Below are positions 1-9,817 of a stretch of 64,000 nt of DNA, one piece after another (the stretch's first letter is position 1; each line of letters opens with the position of its first letter). Position numbers and translations under genes: made by a program. The stretch spans positions 4,278,001 to 4,342,000 of the forward strand of contig NZ_CP060418.1 of NCBI RefSeq assembly GCF_014298075.1, written 5' to 3'. This DNA is from Enterobacter sp. JUb54. GTDB taxonomy: Bacteria; Pseudomonadota; Gammaproteobacteria; Enterobacterales; Enterobacteriaceae. A model generated the notes under the pieces. That model saw nothing but the letters and a program-made list of their open reading frames with translations. It had not been told where the DNA came from and did no database searches.

Positions 1-714
1 GATTACCAGCAGGTCAAACGGTTGGGCATCCGCCGGCAGCTGTTCCGGGAACGGCGTTTTGCGTTTCTGTTCCGCAGCATAGAAGGTGTTCAGCCAGTTG
101 GTTAAATTGGCGGAGGTTGGCGGTTCGGTCTGCGCCGGAATATCGCCGTTGGCCGCCGTCGTGCTGGCGGCTGAAGCGGCGTTATTGTTGGTCCGCGCGG
201 TGGTGGCGGCCGCAGTTGTCGGCTGGCCGGCAGGCCACAGCGTAAAGGCCGGGAGCAGCGGACTGATGGTCAGCCAGATCATAATGGCGGAGACCAATAC
301 CGTGACGCGCAACCACTGCCTGATGAACAGCCACAGCACCAGCAGCAGGAAGAAGGCGCCGACCATATTCCAGTTAATAAAGCGGGTCACCAGGTCCCAG
401 ATGTAATCGGCGCTGAAGCCTGCTAACTGTGAACCCTGACTAAAGATACTTTCCGGTCCCGGCAGCCAGGTATCATGCCAGAACAGCCCAATGCCGAGGG
501 GAATGGCAATCCAGTGGCGCAGGCGGTGGAGCTTGTACTTTGGCAGGGGTACCAGCAAAAAGGCGAGGAACACCAGGTTTAACATCGGGTGAAAGTTAAG
601 ATACCCCGCCCAAAGCAGCGCAAACTTTACCAGAAAGTAAAAATTCCAACCGGCCAGGCCGCGCCAGTACTGCCAGAGCGGAAGCGGCGTAGCGTTAGTT
701 TTTTCATTCGTCAT
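1..714 (-). CDS. bcsG: BcsG, cellulose phosphoethanolamine transferase (N-terminal part, cut by window edge)
   Basis: Inner-membrane enzyme that transfers phosphoethanolamine from phospholipid to nascent cellulose. The 238 codons seen here begin [20 protein letters not shown] and hold the N-terminal membrane half: several hydrophobic segments separated by short basic loops, then a Thr/Ala/Asn-rich linker before the periplasmic catalytic domain, which lies outside the window. The start ATG (714-712) overlaps the bcsF stop by 4 bp, so the two are translationally coupled in bcsEFG. Catalytic metal and nucleophile residues cannot be checked. Assignment rests on resemblance to E. coli BcsG and on the operon context. 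Confidence 0.93.
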   Translation of the reverse strand, partial: MTNEKTNATPLPLWQYWRGLAGWNFYFLVKFALLWAGYLNFHPMLNLVFLAFLLVPLPKYKLHRLRHWIAIPLGIGLFWHDTWLPGPESIFSQGSQLAGFSADYIWDLVTRFINWNMVGAFFLLLVLWLFIRQWLRVTVLVSAIMIWLTISPLLPAFTLWPAGQPTTAAATTARTNNNAASAASTTAANGDIPAQTEPPTSANLTNWLNTFYAAEQKRKTPFPEQLPADAQPFDLLVI

Positions 715-908
715 TTATTCAGTTTGCCTTGCTGAGTTGTTGCTTCCCGGCGTAAGACGCCAGCCGGTTTGACATAACGGGGTTTAAAGAACATCAACCG
801 TAAGGTGGTGCGAATACGGCGTTGGTAATGGCGCGTCAGGTATCCCAACGGGAAAAAAAGCAGGGCGCATAGTACGACCAGCTGAATAATATCACTGATG
901 GACATCAT
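711..908 (-). CDS. bcsF: BcsF, small membrane protein of the cellulose synthase complex
   Basis: A 65-residue protein with one N-terminal hydrophobic segment (roughly residues 5-25) followed by a strongly basic tail ([12 protein letters not shown]). E. coli BcsF is of similar size and is known as the membrane anchor that recruits BcsE to the synthase. It overlaps bcsE upstream (ATGA at 905-908) and bcsG downstream (711-714), so all three genes of the bcsEFG unit are coupled. A second ATG directly follows the first, so the true start could be one codon later. Confidence 0.9.
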   Translation of the reverse strand: MMSISDIIQLVVLCALLFFPLGYLTRHYQRRIRTTLRLMFFKPRYVKPAGVLRREATTQQGKLNK

Positions 909-2461
909 GACGTTTTCTCCCTGTCAGTGGACAGACGATGCGGTTCAGGGAACCGTCGCCAGTGGCGTCCATCATGGGTGGCATTGATGGTGACATTTTT
1001 CTCGACCGAGATCGGCAACGGCGTATTCCATTGAGATGGATCGATTCCGCGCATCAACAGAATTTCGGCGGTGATCTGTTTATCTTCGAACCAAACCATA
1101 CGGTTAGAGAAGATATCGCCGGTGGGCAACGGGAAAATATGGTTTAACGCGGTGTCGAGGTCATTCACGCGACAAAACGACAGAAAAAGCACTAATCGGT
1201 TATTACCGATGGTCATGATATCGCCCATACGATTCGGGCGACACAGCGTTAACGCCTGCTCGACCCGCAGGCCCGGCGCCGGACGTAACGCCACCATCAC
1301 CCCTTTGCTGTCTTCAGGCAGCATGGTGTTCGTCATGATGTTGTGCACCGCCGTGCAGAAATCGCCCCACTTCTGGAAACCGCGCAGATTGAGCGGCTGG
1401 CTCCAGCTCAGCAGGGTGTCAAACTCTTCTGGAATATGGCGGGTGAATTTTTGCTTCTGCACGCTTTCTATTAAGGTCAGGCAGCGGGAAAGCGGGGCGC
1501 TGGAGGGGATCACCATATTCGCGCCGCTGCTTAACAGCAGCCGTTCATCGGTGGTGCGCAGGCTTGGCGTCTGCTCGCGTACGACAATTTTCAAGGCGCT
1601 GCCGCGCTGCTTACGCAAGATATGGATATAGCGGCCCAGTTGCTCAATCTGTTCGTTTTGGGTGATGGAGAACAGCAGGGTGGCCGCCTGTGATTTGCGT
1701 GCGGCATTAAAGACGGCATCGTTGGTATCAAACAGCGTCCAGTACTCGGACAGCGCAGGCGCACCTTCCAGCACCCGCAGGTTGCTCAGTACCACCTTCT
1801 CATCGCTGCGCGGTTGCACCAGCGTCTCTTCATCTTGCGCCAGGTGCCAGCCGTCGTCGCCGTGTAAAACCGTCAGCTGCTGCTGCGCGCTCATTCCCTT
1901 TTCGCTGCCCCAGAAAGCAATATCAAATAAAAAACTATCGCCCTGGTAGCGCAGGCTGGCGAGCCCGGAAAGCGACCGGTATTCATTTAGCAGGGGGGAA
2001 AGTTGCTTATCAACATCCTGACCGGAATTAAGCACTAACAATGAACAATGATGATATTTGGTCCATCGGTGAGATTTTTCAGCCCAACGGCATAATTGTT
2101 CTTTTTTGATATTCTGCCAGGCATTTTCTGAAGCCAGCAGAATAAAGAGATAGTTATCCGGATCGAGGCTACAAAGTAAATCGCGATGCAATTCTTCCAG
2201 CGCTTCTGTGCTATCCGGCATGGTGAACGCCGCAATTTTTGCCGGACCGCGCTGAGGATCGACTGAAATGATTTTACTCGGTGTATTTCCCATCACGATG
2301 GCCGCGACTTTGCAGTCTTTATCTTGTGCTGCAAGCGTCTGATTGAGCAGGCTTACCGCATCTTTGTAGCGATCAACGTTAAGCCACCATACGCCGCCTA
2401 CGGGCATATGGCAGACTTCATCCCACAATGATGAAATGCCCAAAGTATATACGTTTTCCAC
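905..2461 (-). CDS. bcsE: BcsE, c-di-GMP-binding cellulose biosynthesis regulator
   Basis: Cytosolic protein needed for maximal cellulose output. It binds c-di-GMP through its C-terminal GIL domain. 518 residues against about 523 in E. coli. The c-di-GMP motif RxGD is present as RMGD at residues 411-414, within a stretch nearly identical to E. coli ([11 protein letters not shown]). The start is GTG at 2461-2459, preceded by a GAGGGA Shine-Dalgarno. It is the first gene of bcsEFG and divergent from bcsR, with an ERIC element in the gap. Regulation is expected through c-di-GMP binding; no transcription-factor site was identified. Confidence 0.95.
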   Translation of the reverse strand: MENVYTLGISSLWDEVCHMPVGGVWWLNVDRYKDAVSLLNQTLAAQDKDCKVAAIVMGNTPSKIISVDPQRGPAKIAAFTMPDSTEALEELHRDLLCSLDPDNYLFILLASENAWQNIKKEQLCRWAEKSHRWTKYHHCSLLVLNSGQDVDKQLSPLLNEYRSLSGLASLRYQGDSFLFDIAFWGSEKGMSAQQQLTVLHGDDGWHLAQDEETLVQPRSDEKVVLSNLRVLEGAPALSEYWTLFDTNDAVFNAARKSQAATLLFSITQNEQIEQLGRYIHILRKQRGSALKIVVREQTPSLRTTDERLLLSSGANMVIPSSAPLSRCLTLIESVQKQKFTRHIPEEFDTLLSWSQPLNLRGFQKWGDFCTAVHNIMTNTMLPEDSKGVMVALRPAPGLRVEQALTLCRPNRMGDIMTIGNNRLVLFLSFCRVNDLDTALNHIFPLPTGDIFSNRMVWFEDKQITAEILLMRGIDPSQWNTPLPISVEKNVTINATHDGRHWRRFPEPHRLSTDREKTS

Positions 2462-2563
2462 GGCGTCCCTCGCGAGAACTGATTTACACTAGAATAGTTT
2501 ACTAGCGAAAGCGGCAGAGTAAACCTAACATTGAAATTAAAGGGTATCAGTTTTAGCATATAT

Positions 2564-2689
2564 ATACCCTTCATCCTTCAAGTTGCCTGGGTGTTGGCTG
2601 CAACCGTTCACCCCAGTCACTTACTAGAGTAAGCTCCAGGGGATTTACGGCCTTGCCGCCTACAAGCAACTCGAATTATTTTGGGTATA
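2564..2689 (+). repeat. ERIC element (126 bp) between bcsE and bcsR
   Basis: Imperfect palindrome starting TATACCC and ending GGGTATA. It contains the hallmark ERIC cores: CACCCCAGTCACTTACT at about 2611-2627 and GTAAGCTCCAGGGGATTTAC in the other half, plus CAACTCGAATTATTT near the end. Length matches the classical ERIC size. It lies in the divergent bcsE/bcsR gap, so it would be transcribed in one leader or the other. A second copy in opposite orientation is at 22654-22779. Confidence 0.93.
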
Positions 2690-2756
2690 GGTTATTTGAG
2701 ATTAAGCCTTTTGCCCCTGGGCTTTATTTATGTGTTATTTGTGAATGGAAAGTAAA

Positions 2757-2945
2757 ATGCCGGGAAAAGAGCCTGTAGGACCTTCTGATGCCACACTAGG
2801 CTATACCTTTCAAAATGATTTCCTGGCGCTAAGCCGGGCATTTTCTTTGCCTGAAATTGACTACCATGACATTTCCCGGCGCGAGCAGTTGGCCGCGGCG
2901 CTGAAACGCTGGCCACTCCTGGCTGAATTCGCAGAGAAAAAGTAA
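2757..2945 (+). CDS. bcsR: BcsR, cellulose biosynthesis regulator
   Basis: A 62-residue protein nearly colinear with E. coli BcsR (YhjR): it shares the FQND core, AFSLP(E/D)IDY and the C-terminal REQLAAALKRWPLLAEFA. BcsR partners BcsQ and is needed for assembly of the synthase at the pole or membrane. I chose the ATG at 2757 because it gives exactly the E. coli length and alignment (MPGKEP against MNNNEP) and has a weak GGAAAG upstream. An in-frame ATG at 2745 would add four residues. First gene of bcsRQABZC. Confidence 0.9.
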   Translation: MPGKEPVGPSDATLGYTFQNDFLALSRAFSLPEIDYHDISRREQLAAALKRWPLLAEFAEKK

Positions 2946-2956
2946 GGACGCTGCCG

Positions 2957-3694
2957 ATGGCTATTCTTGGATTACAGGGCATACGCGGTGGCGTGGGCAC
3001 CACGTCGATTACCGCGGCGCTGGCCTGGGCGTTACAGCTGCTTGGTGAAACGGTTCTGGTGGTCGATGCCAGCCCGGACAACATGCTGCGGTTTTTCTTT
3101 AACGTCGAGGCATCCCATCAGGATGGCTGGGCGCGCTCGTTGCTTGACGGACGTGACTGGCGTGATGCCGGTATTCGCTATACCTCGCATATTGATATTC
3201 TGCCATTTGGTCAGCTCACCCCAGGCGAGAGAGAGCATGTTGATTCGCTCTATCCGACGCTGGAACCGATCGCCGAGATCGTCGAAAAACTGGTGCAGCA
3301 GGGCGACCATCGCTGGGTGCTGTTGGATTTACCCGAAGGGTATTCCTCGCTGTCCAGCGCGTTGATTAGCGCCTGCGACCGCGCGCTGGTGGTGGTGCAT
3401 CCCGATGGCAACTGCCATATTCGCCTGCATCAGCAGGCGCTCCCGGTTAACGGCGATGTGCTGATCAACGATCTGCGTGTCGGTAGCCAGCTGCAGGAAG
3501 ACTTATACCAGCTGTGGCTGGAGAGCCAGCGCCGTATTCTGCCTGTCACTATTCATCGTGACGAAGCGATGGCGGAGTGCCTGGCGTCGAAGCAGCCGCT
3601 CGGTGAATATCGCCAGGACTCGCTGGCCGCGGAAGAGATCCTGACCCTCGCCAGCTGGTGTTTACTGCACTATGCCCGCGTGGAGGCTCCATGA
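2957..3694 (+). CDS. bcsQ: BcsQ, MinD/ParA-like ATPase for cellulose synthase
   Basis: 245-residue SIMIBI-class ATPase. The deviant Walker A motif (GIRGGVGTTS, about residues 8-17) is at the N-terminus, followed by VLVVDASPDN and the Walker B-like WVLLDLP. BcsQ works with BcsR in localising and activating the Bcs complex. The frame is intact, unlike the E. coli K-12 laboratory allele, which is known to carry an early stop. Its stop overlaps the bcsA start (ATGA at 3691-3694), indicating translational coupling. Confidence 0.95.
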   Translation: MAILGLQGIRGGVGTTSITAALAWALQLLGETVLVVDASPDNMLRFFFNVEASHQDGWARSLLDGRDWRDAGIRYTSHIDILPFGQLTPGEREHVDSLYPTLEPIAEIVEKLVQQGDHRWVLLDLPEGYSSLSSALISACDRALVVVHPDGNCHIRLHQQALPVNGDVLINDLRVGSQLQEDLYQLWLESQRRILPVTIHRDEAMAECLASKQPLGEYRQDSLAAEEILTLASWCLLHYARVEAP

Positions 3695-6309
3695 TACGCC
3701 TGAGCGCCTTGTTGCTGGCGCCTCCGGTGGCGGAAAGACTGAGCGAACGCTACCGTGACTATCGTCAGCACGGCGCCTCGTGGCTGGCTGCGGCGATGGG
3801 CTGCCTGTGGGCGTCAATCGTCTGGGCGCTGATGCCGCTGGAAACCCCACGCTGGCAGGCCATTCTGAATAACCATCGCGACTATTTTCCGCATATTAAT
3901 CCCCATCGCCCGCGTCTGTTGGATCCGCTGCGCTATCTGTTGCAGTCTCTGTGGCTATTGGTGACGCAGGCACCGGAACCTGAGAAAAAGGCTAACTGGC
4001 GGGCCTTTGTCGCCCTCGAAGGCGTTCACGGGCGCTATACGCAATGGATGGAGACGCTTCCCGAACGAGTCAACACCCGAACCAACCACCTGAATAAACA
4101 AAAAGAGCTGGCGCACCTGAACCCGAAACTGCGTAAGGCTATCCTCGGCGTGGTGGTGGTCTTCTCGCTGATACTGGCTCTGCTCTGTATCACGCAGCCG
4201 TTTAACCCGCTGTCGCAGTTTATTTTCCTGCTGCTGTTGTGGGGCGTGGCGCTGCTGGTACGCCGTATTCCGGGGCGTTTCTCCGCCCTGATGCTGATTG
4301 TCCTCTCGCTGACCGTCTCCTGTCGCTATATCTGGTGGCGCTACACCTCGACGTTGAACTGGAATGATCCGGTCAGTCTGGTGTGCGGGTTGGTGCTGTT
4401 ATTTGCCGAAACCTATGCCTGGCTGGTGCTGGTGCTGGGCTATTTCCAGGTGGTCTGGCCGCTCAATCGCCAGCCGGTGCCGCTGCCAAAAGATATGGCC
4501 GAATGGCCAACCGTGGATATCTTCGTGCCGACCTATAACGAAGACCTTAACGTGGTGAAAAACACCATCTATGCCTCGCAGGGTATCGACTGGCCGAAAG
4601 ATAAAGTCAACATCTGGATCCTCGATGACGGCGGGCGCGAAGAGTTTCGTCAGTTCGCCAAAGATGTCGGGGTGCACTACATCGCCCGTACTACCCATGA
4701 GCATGCCAAGGCCGGGAACATCAACAATGCGCTGAAATACGCCAAAGGCGAATTCGTCTCCATTTTTGACTGTGACCACGTCCCGACGCGCTCCTTCCTG
4801 CAGATGACCATGGGCTGGTTCCTGAAAGAGAAAGAGTTGGCGATGATGCAGACGCCGCACCACTTCTTCTCCCCGGACCCGTTTGAACGTAACCTCGGTC
4901 GATTCCGCAAAACGCCCAACGAAGGCACGCTGTTTTACGGTCTGGTGCAGGATGGCAACGATATGTGGGACGCCACCTTCTTCTGCGGTTCCTGTGCGGT
5001 GATTCGTCGCGGTCCGCTGGATGAAATTGGCGGTATCGCCGTTGAAACGGTTACCGAAGATGCCCACACCTCCCTGCGTCTGCACCGTCGCGGTTACACC
5101 TCGGCCTATATGCGTATTCCGCAGGCCGCCGGGCTGGCAACCGAAAGTCTGTCGGCGCATATCGGCCAGCGTATTCGCTGGGCGCGTGGGATGGTGCAGA
5201 TCTTCCGTCTTGATAACCCATTGTTTGGTAAAGGGCTGAAGTTCGCGCAGCGGATTTGTTATGTCAACGCGATGATGCACTTCCTGTCCGGTATTCCACG
5301 GCTGATCTTCCTGGTCGCCCCGCTGGCATTTCTCCTGCTGCACGCCTACATCATCTATGCCCCGGCACTGATGATCGCGTTGTTCGTTCTGCCGCATATG
5401 ATTCACGCCAGCCTGACGAACTCGAAAATCCAGGGCAAATATCGCCACTCTTTCTGGAGTGAAATCTACGAAACCACCCTGGCCTGGTACATCGCGCCGC
5501 CGACTTTTGTCGCGCTGATTAACCCGCATAAAGGCAAGTTCAACGTGACGGCGAAGGGTGGCCTGGTCGAAGACGAATATGTCGACTGGGTGATTTCACG
5601 ACCCTATATCTACCTGGTGCTGCTGAACCTGGTGGGGGTCGCGGTGGGGATCTGGCGTCATTTCTACGGCCCGGAAAACGAAGTCCTCACCGTCTGGGTC
5701 AGTATTGTCTGGGTGTTCTACAACCTGATTATCCTCGGTGGCGCAGTGGCGGTATCGGTGGAGAGTAAGCAGGTTCGACGCTCGCACCGCGTGGAAATGA
5801 GCATGCCGGCGGCAATTGCCCGCGAAGATGGTCATCTGTTCTCCTGTACCGTTCATGACTATTCTGATGGCGGACTGGGGATCAAAATTCACGGTAAGGC
5901 GCAGGTGCTGGAAGGGCAGCAGGTGAAACTGCTGCTGAAACGCGGGCAACAGGAGTATGCCTTCCCGGTACGGGTCGCGCGCGTGAATGGCAGTGAGGTT
6001 GGTTTGCAGTTAATGCCGCTGACCAATCAACAACATATTGATTTTGTACAGTGTACGTTTGCCCGCGCTGATACGTGGGCGCTTTGGCAGGATAGCTTCC
6101 CGGAAGATAAACCGATGGAAAGCCTGCTGGATATCCTGAAACTGGGGTTCCGTGGATATCGTCACCTGGCGGAGTTCTCCCCGCCGTCGGTGAAGGTTAT
6201 TTTCCGCTCGCTCACCATGCTGGTTGCCTGGATAGTTTCGTTTGTTCCTCGCCGGCCTGAACGCGCCGCAGCGATACTCTCTTCAGAACCAGAAATGGCT
6301 CAACAATGA
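3691..6309 (+). CDS. bcsA: BcsA, cellulose synthase catalytic subunit (UDP-forming)
   Basis: GT2 family processive glycosyltransferase that polymerises UDP-glucose into beta-1,4-glucan and threads it through its own channel. I chose the ATG at 3691, which overlaps the bcsQ stop and gives 872 residues, the E. coli length; an upstream in-frame ATG lies inside bcsQ. Active-site signatures: DDG (D312-D313), DCD (D360, D362), TED (455-457) and QRIRW (493-497). The C-terminal PilZ domain has RRSHR (696-700) and DYSDGG (723-728) for c-di-GMP binding. Multiple membrane segments flank the GT domain. All catalytic and allosteric residues look intact. Confidence 0.97.
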   Translation: MIRLSALLLAPPVAERLSERYRDYRQHGASWLAAAMGCLWASIVWALMPLETPRWQAILNNHRDYFPHINPHRPRLLDPLRYLLQSLWLLVTQAPEPEKKANWRAFVALEGVHGRYTQWMETLPERVNTRTNHLNKQKELAHLNPKLRKAILGVVVVFSLILALLCITQPFNPLSQFIFLLLLWGVALLVRRIPGRFSALMLIVLSLTVSCRYIWWRYTSTLNWNDPVSLVCGLVLLFAETYAWLVLVLGYFQVVWPLNRQPVPLPKDMAEWPTVDIFVPTYNEDLNVVKNTIYASQGIDWPKDKVNIWILDDGGREEFRQFAKDVGVHYIARTTHEHAKAGNINNALKYAKGEFVSIFDCDHVPTRSFLQMTMGWFLKEKELAMMQTPHHFFSPDPFERNLGRFRKTPNEGTLFYGLVQDGNDMWDATFFCGSCAVIRRGPLDEIGGIAVETVTEDAHTSLRLHRRGYTSAYMRIPQAAGLATESLSAHIGQRIRWARGMVQIFRLDNPLFGKGLKFAQRICYVNAMMHFLSGIPRLIFLVAPLAFLLLHAYIIYAPALMIALFVLPHMIHASLTNSKIQGKYRHSFWSEIYETTLAWYIAPPTFVALINPHKGKFNVTAKGGLVEDEYVDWVISRPYIYLVLLNLVGVAVGIWRHFYGPENEVLTVWVSIVWVFYNLIILGGAVAVSVESKQVRRSHRVEMSMPAAIAREDGHLFSCTVHDYSDGGLGIKIHGKAQVLEGQQVKLLLKRGQQEYAFPVRVARVNGSEVGLQLMPLTNQQHIDFVQCTFARADTWALWQDSFPEDKPMESLLDILKLGFRGYRHLAEFSPPSVKVIFRSLTMLVAWIVSFVPRRPERAAAILSSEPEMAQQ

Positions 6310-6319
6310 TGATAATGCG

Positions 6320-8704
6320 ATGAAAAGAAAACTCTCTTTAATTTGTGCAGTAGCGGTGGGAATAGCTGGCTGGTATCCCTTAGCGACTTTATCGGAACCC
6401 ACGACCGCGATTGCGGCAGCCCCGACTCCGGCGGCCCCTGCCGTTCCGGGAACGCCGGCTGCTACGGCGACGGATCCGCTGGCGATCCCCGCGCCGGTTG
6501 TCGCCGAAGGTCAACCGACGGCGACCGTGGTGGATCCCGCCGCCGCGCCGGTGGTGGTGGAAAACGTGCCGAGCCGCGACGTGAAACTGTCATTTGCCAC
6601 TATCGCCCCGGCGCCGGGCAGCATGGTACTGCGCGGCGCGCATCCTGACGGCGCGGTTGAATTTGGCATGCGCAGCGATGAAGTCGTGACTAAAGCGGTG
6701 CTTAATCTCGACTACACGCCGTCGCCGTCGTTACTGCCGGTGCAGTCGCAGCTGAAGGTGTACCTCAACGATGAGCTGATGGGCGTCCTGCCGGTCACCA
6801 AAGAGCAGTTGGGTAAAAAAATCAACGCGCAGATCCCTATCGACCCGCTGTATATCACCGACTTTAACCGCGTGCGGCTGGAGTTTGTTGGCCATTATCG
6901 CGATGTCTGTGAGAACCCGGCCAGCAGCACGTTGTGGCTGGACGTCGGGCGTAACAGTAACCTCGATCTGACCTATCAGGCGCTGGCGGTGCGTAACGAC
7001 CTGTCCCACTTCCCGGTCCCGTTCTACGATCCGCGTGACAACCGTCCGCTGACTCTGCCGATGGTCTTTGCCTCCTCGCCGGATGCACAGCAGCAGCATG
7101 CGGCGGCAATCGTGGCGTCGTGGTTTGGTAGCAAAGCAGGCTGGCGTGGCCAGACCTTCCCGGTACTGTTTAACCAGCTGCCGGAACGCAACGCCATCGT
7201 GTTTGCCACCAACGACAAGCGCCCGGACTTCCTGCGTGAGCATCCGCCGGTGAAGACGCCGACCATCGAAATGATCGACCACCCGAATAACCCTTACGTC
7301 AAACTGCTGGTGGTCTTCGGGCGCGATGACAAAGACCTGCTGCTGGCGGCCAAGGGCATCGCCCAGGGCAATATTCTGTTCCGTGGCAGCAGCGTCGAAG
7401 TCGATGGCGTCAAACAGCTGCAGGAGCGTAAACCATACGATGCGCCGAACTGGGTACGTACTGACCGTAAAGTGACCTTTGGCGAGCTGAAAACCTATGA
7501 GCAGCAGCTGCAGTCCAGCGGTCTGGTGCCGGACTCCATCAACGTGGCGTTGAACCTGCCGCCGGATCTCTATCTGCTGCGCGCCAACGGCATTGATATG
7601 AATCTGAACTATCGCTACACCATGCCGCCGATCAAGGACAGTTCGCGCATGGATGTCAGCCTCAACGACCAGTTCCTGCAATCGTTCAGCCTCAGCAGTA
7701 CTCAGGAAGTGAGTAAACTGATATTGCGTCTGCCGGTGCTGCAAGGGCTGCTGGACGGCAAGTCAGAAATGACGATCCCGGCGCTGCGCCTGGGTGCGAT
7801 GAACCAGCTGCGCTTTGATTTCCAGTACATGAACCCGATGCCGGGTGGCTCTATCGATAACTGTATTACCTTCCAGCCGGTGAGCAACCACGTGGTGATC
7901 GGTGATGACTCGACTATCGACTTCTCGAAGTATTACCACTTTATCGCGATGCCGGACCTGCGCGTCTTTGCCAATGCCGGCTTCCCGTATAGCCGGATGG
8001 CCGACCTCACCGACACCCTGATCGTGGTTCCGAAAGCGCCGACCGAAGGTCAGGTGGCAACGCTGCTGAGCTCTGTTGGTGGTATTGGCGCCCAGACGGG
8101 CCTCGCCGCGATCAACATGCAGGTCACCGATGATGGCAGCAAGCTTAAGGGCAAAGACGCCGACCTGCTGCTGATTGGCGCGATCCCGCCCGAGCTGAAA
8201 GACGAAAGTAAAATCAACCTGCTGGTTGAAGCGACCAAAAGCTGGGTGAAAATGCCGATGCGTCACTACGACCTGCCGAGCATTTACCCGGATGACGAAG
8301 CCAGAACGCCGAACACCCGTACGGATATCACCTCTTCCGGACCGATGGCGGCCATTATCAGCTTCCAGTCGCCGTACTATGATCAACGTAGCGTGGTCGC
8401 GCTGCTGGCGGATAGCGCCCGCGGTAACGAACTGCTGAACGGCGCCCTGAACGATACCGGTAAGCGGGCGGCGATGTTTGGTTCCGCCGCGGTGATTCGT
8501 GAATCGGGCGTCAACAGCCTGCGCGTGGGCGATATTTATTATGTCGGCCACCTGCCGTGGTTCGAGCGCATCTGGTTTGCGCTGTCGAGCCATCCGGTGC
8601 TGCTGGCGATTCTGGCGGCCGTGAGTATCGTGCTGCTGGCGTGGGTGCTGTGGCGGATGCTGCGTATTGTCAGCCGTCGTCGCCTCCATCTTGATGACGA
8701 GTAA
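6320..8704 (+). CDS. bcsB: BcsB, periplasmic cellulose synthase subunit
   Basis: 794-residue periplasmic partner of BcsA with an N-terminal signal sequence (MKRKLSLICAVAVGIAGW) and a C-terminal membrane anchor (about 25 hydrophobic residues, then RRRLHLDDE). I chose the ATG at 6320, which aligns with E. coli MKRKL and lies 10 bp after the bcsA stop. Between signal peptide and the conserved SRDVKL core is an Ala/Pro/Thr-rich stretch somewhat longer than in E. coli (779 residues in total there), probably a flexible linker. The rest is colinear with the family's carbohydrate-binding and flavodoxin-like repeats. Confidence 0.96.
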   Translation: MKRKLSLICAVAVGIAGWYPLATLSEPTTAIAAAPTPAAPAVPGTPAATATDPLAIPAPVVAEGQPTATVVDPAAAPVVVENVPSRDVKLSFATIAPAPGSMVLRGAHPDGAVEFGMRSDEVVTKAVLNLDYTPSPSLLPVQSQLKVYLNDELMGVLPVTKEQLGKKINAQIPIDPLYITDFNRVRLEFVGHYRDVCENPASSTLWLDVGRNSNLDLTYQALAVRNDLSHFPVPFYDPRDNRPLTLPMVFASSPDAQQQHAAAIVASWFGSKAGWRGQTFPVLFNQLPERNAIVFATNDKRPDFLREHPPVKTPTIEMIDHPNNPYVKLLVVFGRDDKDLLLAAKGIAQGNILFRGSSVEVDGVKQLQERKPYDAPNWVRTDRKVTFGELKTYEQQLQSSGLVPDSINVALNLPPDLYLLRANGIDMNLNYRYTMPPIKDSSRMDVSLNDQFLQSFSLSSTQEVSKLILRLPVLQGLLDGKSEMTIPALRLGAMNQLRFDFQYMNPMPGGSIDNCITFQPVSNHVVIGDDSTIDFSKYYHFIAMPDLRVFANAGFPYSRMADLTDTLIVVPKAPTEGQVATLLSSVGGIGAQTGLAAINMQVTDDGSKLKGKDADLLLIGAIPPELKDESKINLLVEATKSWVKMPMRHYDLPSIYPDDEARTPNTRTDITSSGPMAAIISFQSPYYDQRSVVALLADSARGNELLNGALNDTGKRAAMFGSAAVIRESGVNSLRVGDIYYVGHLPWFERIWFALSSHPVLLAILAAVSIVLLAWVLWRMLRIVSRRRLHLDDE

Positions 8705-8710
8705 ACCATG

Positions 8711-9817
8711 ATGAAAGCGGTACGTGGAGCAATCATGTCGGTGTTAATGCTGGCGGCGGCGCAGGTGAATGCCGCGTGCCAGTGGCCGGCCTGGGATCAG
8801 TTTAAGAAGGATTTTGTGACCACCGAAGGACGCGTGGTTGACCCCAGCGATGCCCGGAAAATAACGACCTCTGAAGGGCAAAGCTATGCGCTGTTCTTTG
8901 CGCTGGCGGCCAACGATCGCAAGAGCTTCGATACCCTGTTTCAGTGGACGCAGAACAACCTGGCAGAGGGCGACCTGCGTGCGCACCTGCCGGGCTGGCT
9001 GTGGGGTAAGAAAAGCGAAGCAGAGTGGACGGTACTGGATAGCAACTCGGCCTCTGACTCCGATTTATGGATAGCCTGGTCGCTACTGGAAGCCGGGCGT
9101 TTATGGCAGGTGCCGCAGTACACGGAAGTGGGCAAGGCGCTGCTGTCCCGTATCGCCGATGAAGAAGTGGTGGACGTACCTGGGCTGGGTCCAATGGTGC
9201 TGCCGGGAAAAGTCGGCTTTGCTGACGATAAAGGCTGGCGCTTTAACCCTAGCTATCTTCCACCGCAGCTGGCCAGCTACTTTGCCCGTTTTGACGCCCC
9301 GTGGCCGGCGCTGCGCGACAGCAACTTACGTTTGCTGCTGGAGACGGCGCCAAAAGGCTTCTCCCCTGACTGGGTACGTTACGAAAAAGGCAAAGGCTGG
9401 CAGCTGAAAGCCGACAAACCGATTATTGGCAGCTATGACGCGATTCGGGTCTATTTATGGGCCGGGATGCTGGATGACGGTGATAAACAGAAAGCACAGC
9501 TGCTGTCCCGCTTTGCGCCGATGGAGGCGCAGACGATTCACCTCGGCGTACCGCCGGAGAAAGTGAATATTGCTACCGGGAAAACCACCGGCAACGGCCC
9601 GGTTGGCTTCTCGGCGTCGCTGCTGCCGTTCCTGCAAAATGATGACATCCGGGCCGTGCAACGCCAACGCGTCGCAGACCACTATCCCGGCGCAGATGCC
9701 TACTACAACGCGGTCCTGACTCTTTTTGGCCAGGGATGGGATCAACATCGTTTTCGCTTCTCTGTGGAAGGCGAATTACGACCTGACTGGAACAAGGAAT
9801 GCGCAAGTTCAGACTAA
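8711..9817 (+). CDS. bcsZ: BcsZ, periplasmic endo-1,4-beta-glucanase (GH8)
   Basis: Cellulase of the Bcs operon that trims or edits the polymer in the periplasm. 368 residues from the second of two tandem ATGs (8708, 8711). This choice gives the E. coli length and places the GH8 acid in TTSEGQSY at E55 and the second acid in SYDAIR at D243, as in the E. coli enzyme. A signal peptide ends around VNAAC. It begins just after bcsB, and its last 19 bp overlap bcsC in another frame, so bcsZ and bcsC are tightly coupled. Confidence 0.95.
   Translation: MKAVRGAIMSVLMLAAAQVNAACQWPAWDQFKKDFVTTEGRVVDPSDARKITTSEGQSYALFFALAANDRKSFDTLFQWTQNNLAEGDLRAHLPGWLWGKKSEAEWTVLDSNSASDSDLWIAWSLLEAGRLWQVPQYTEVGKALLSRIADEEVVDVPGLGPMVLPGKVGFADDKGWRFNPSYLPPQLASYFARFDAPWPALRDSNLRLLLETAPKGFSPDWVRYEKGKGWQLKADKPIIGSYDAIRVYLWAGMLDDGDKQKAQLLSRFAPMEAQTIHLGVPPEKVNIATGKTTGNGPVGFSASLLPFLQNDDIRAVQRQRVADHYPGADAYYNAVLTLFGQGWDQHRFRFSVEGELRPDWNKECASSD

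Noticed and set aside
4399-5529. 376-codon minus-strand frame over bcsA
   Set aside because: Antisense to the GT2 core of BcsA, whose motifs are all intact.
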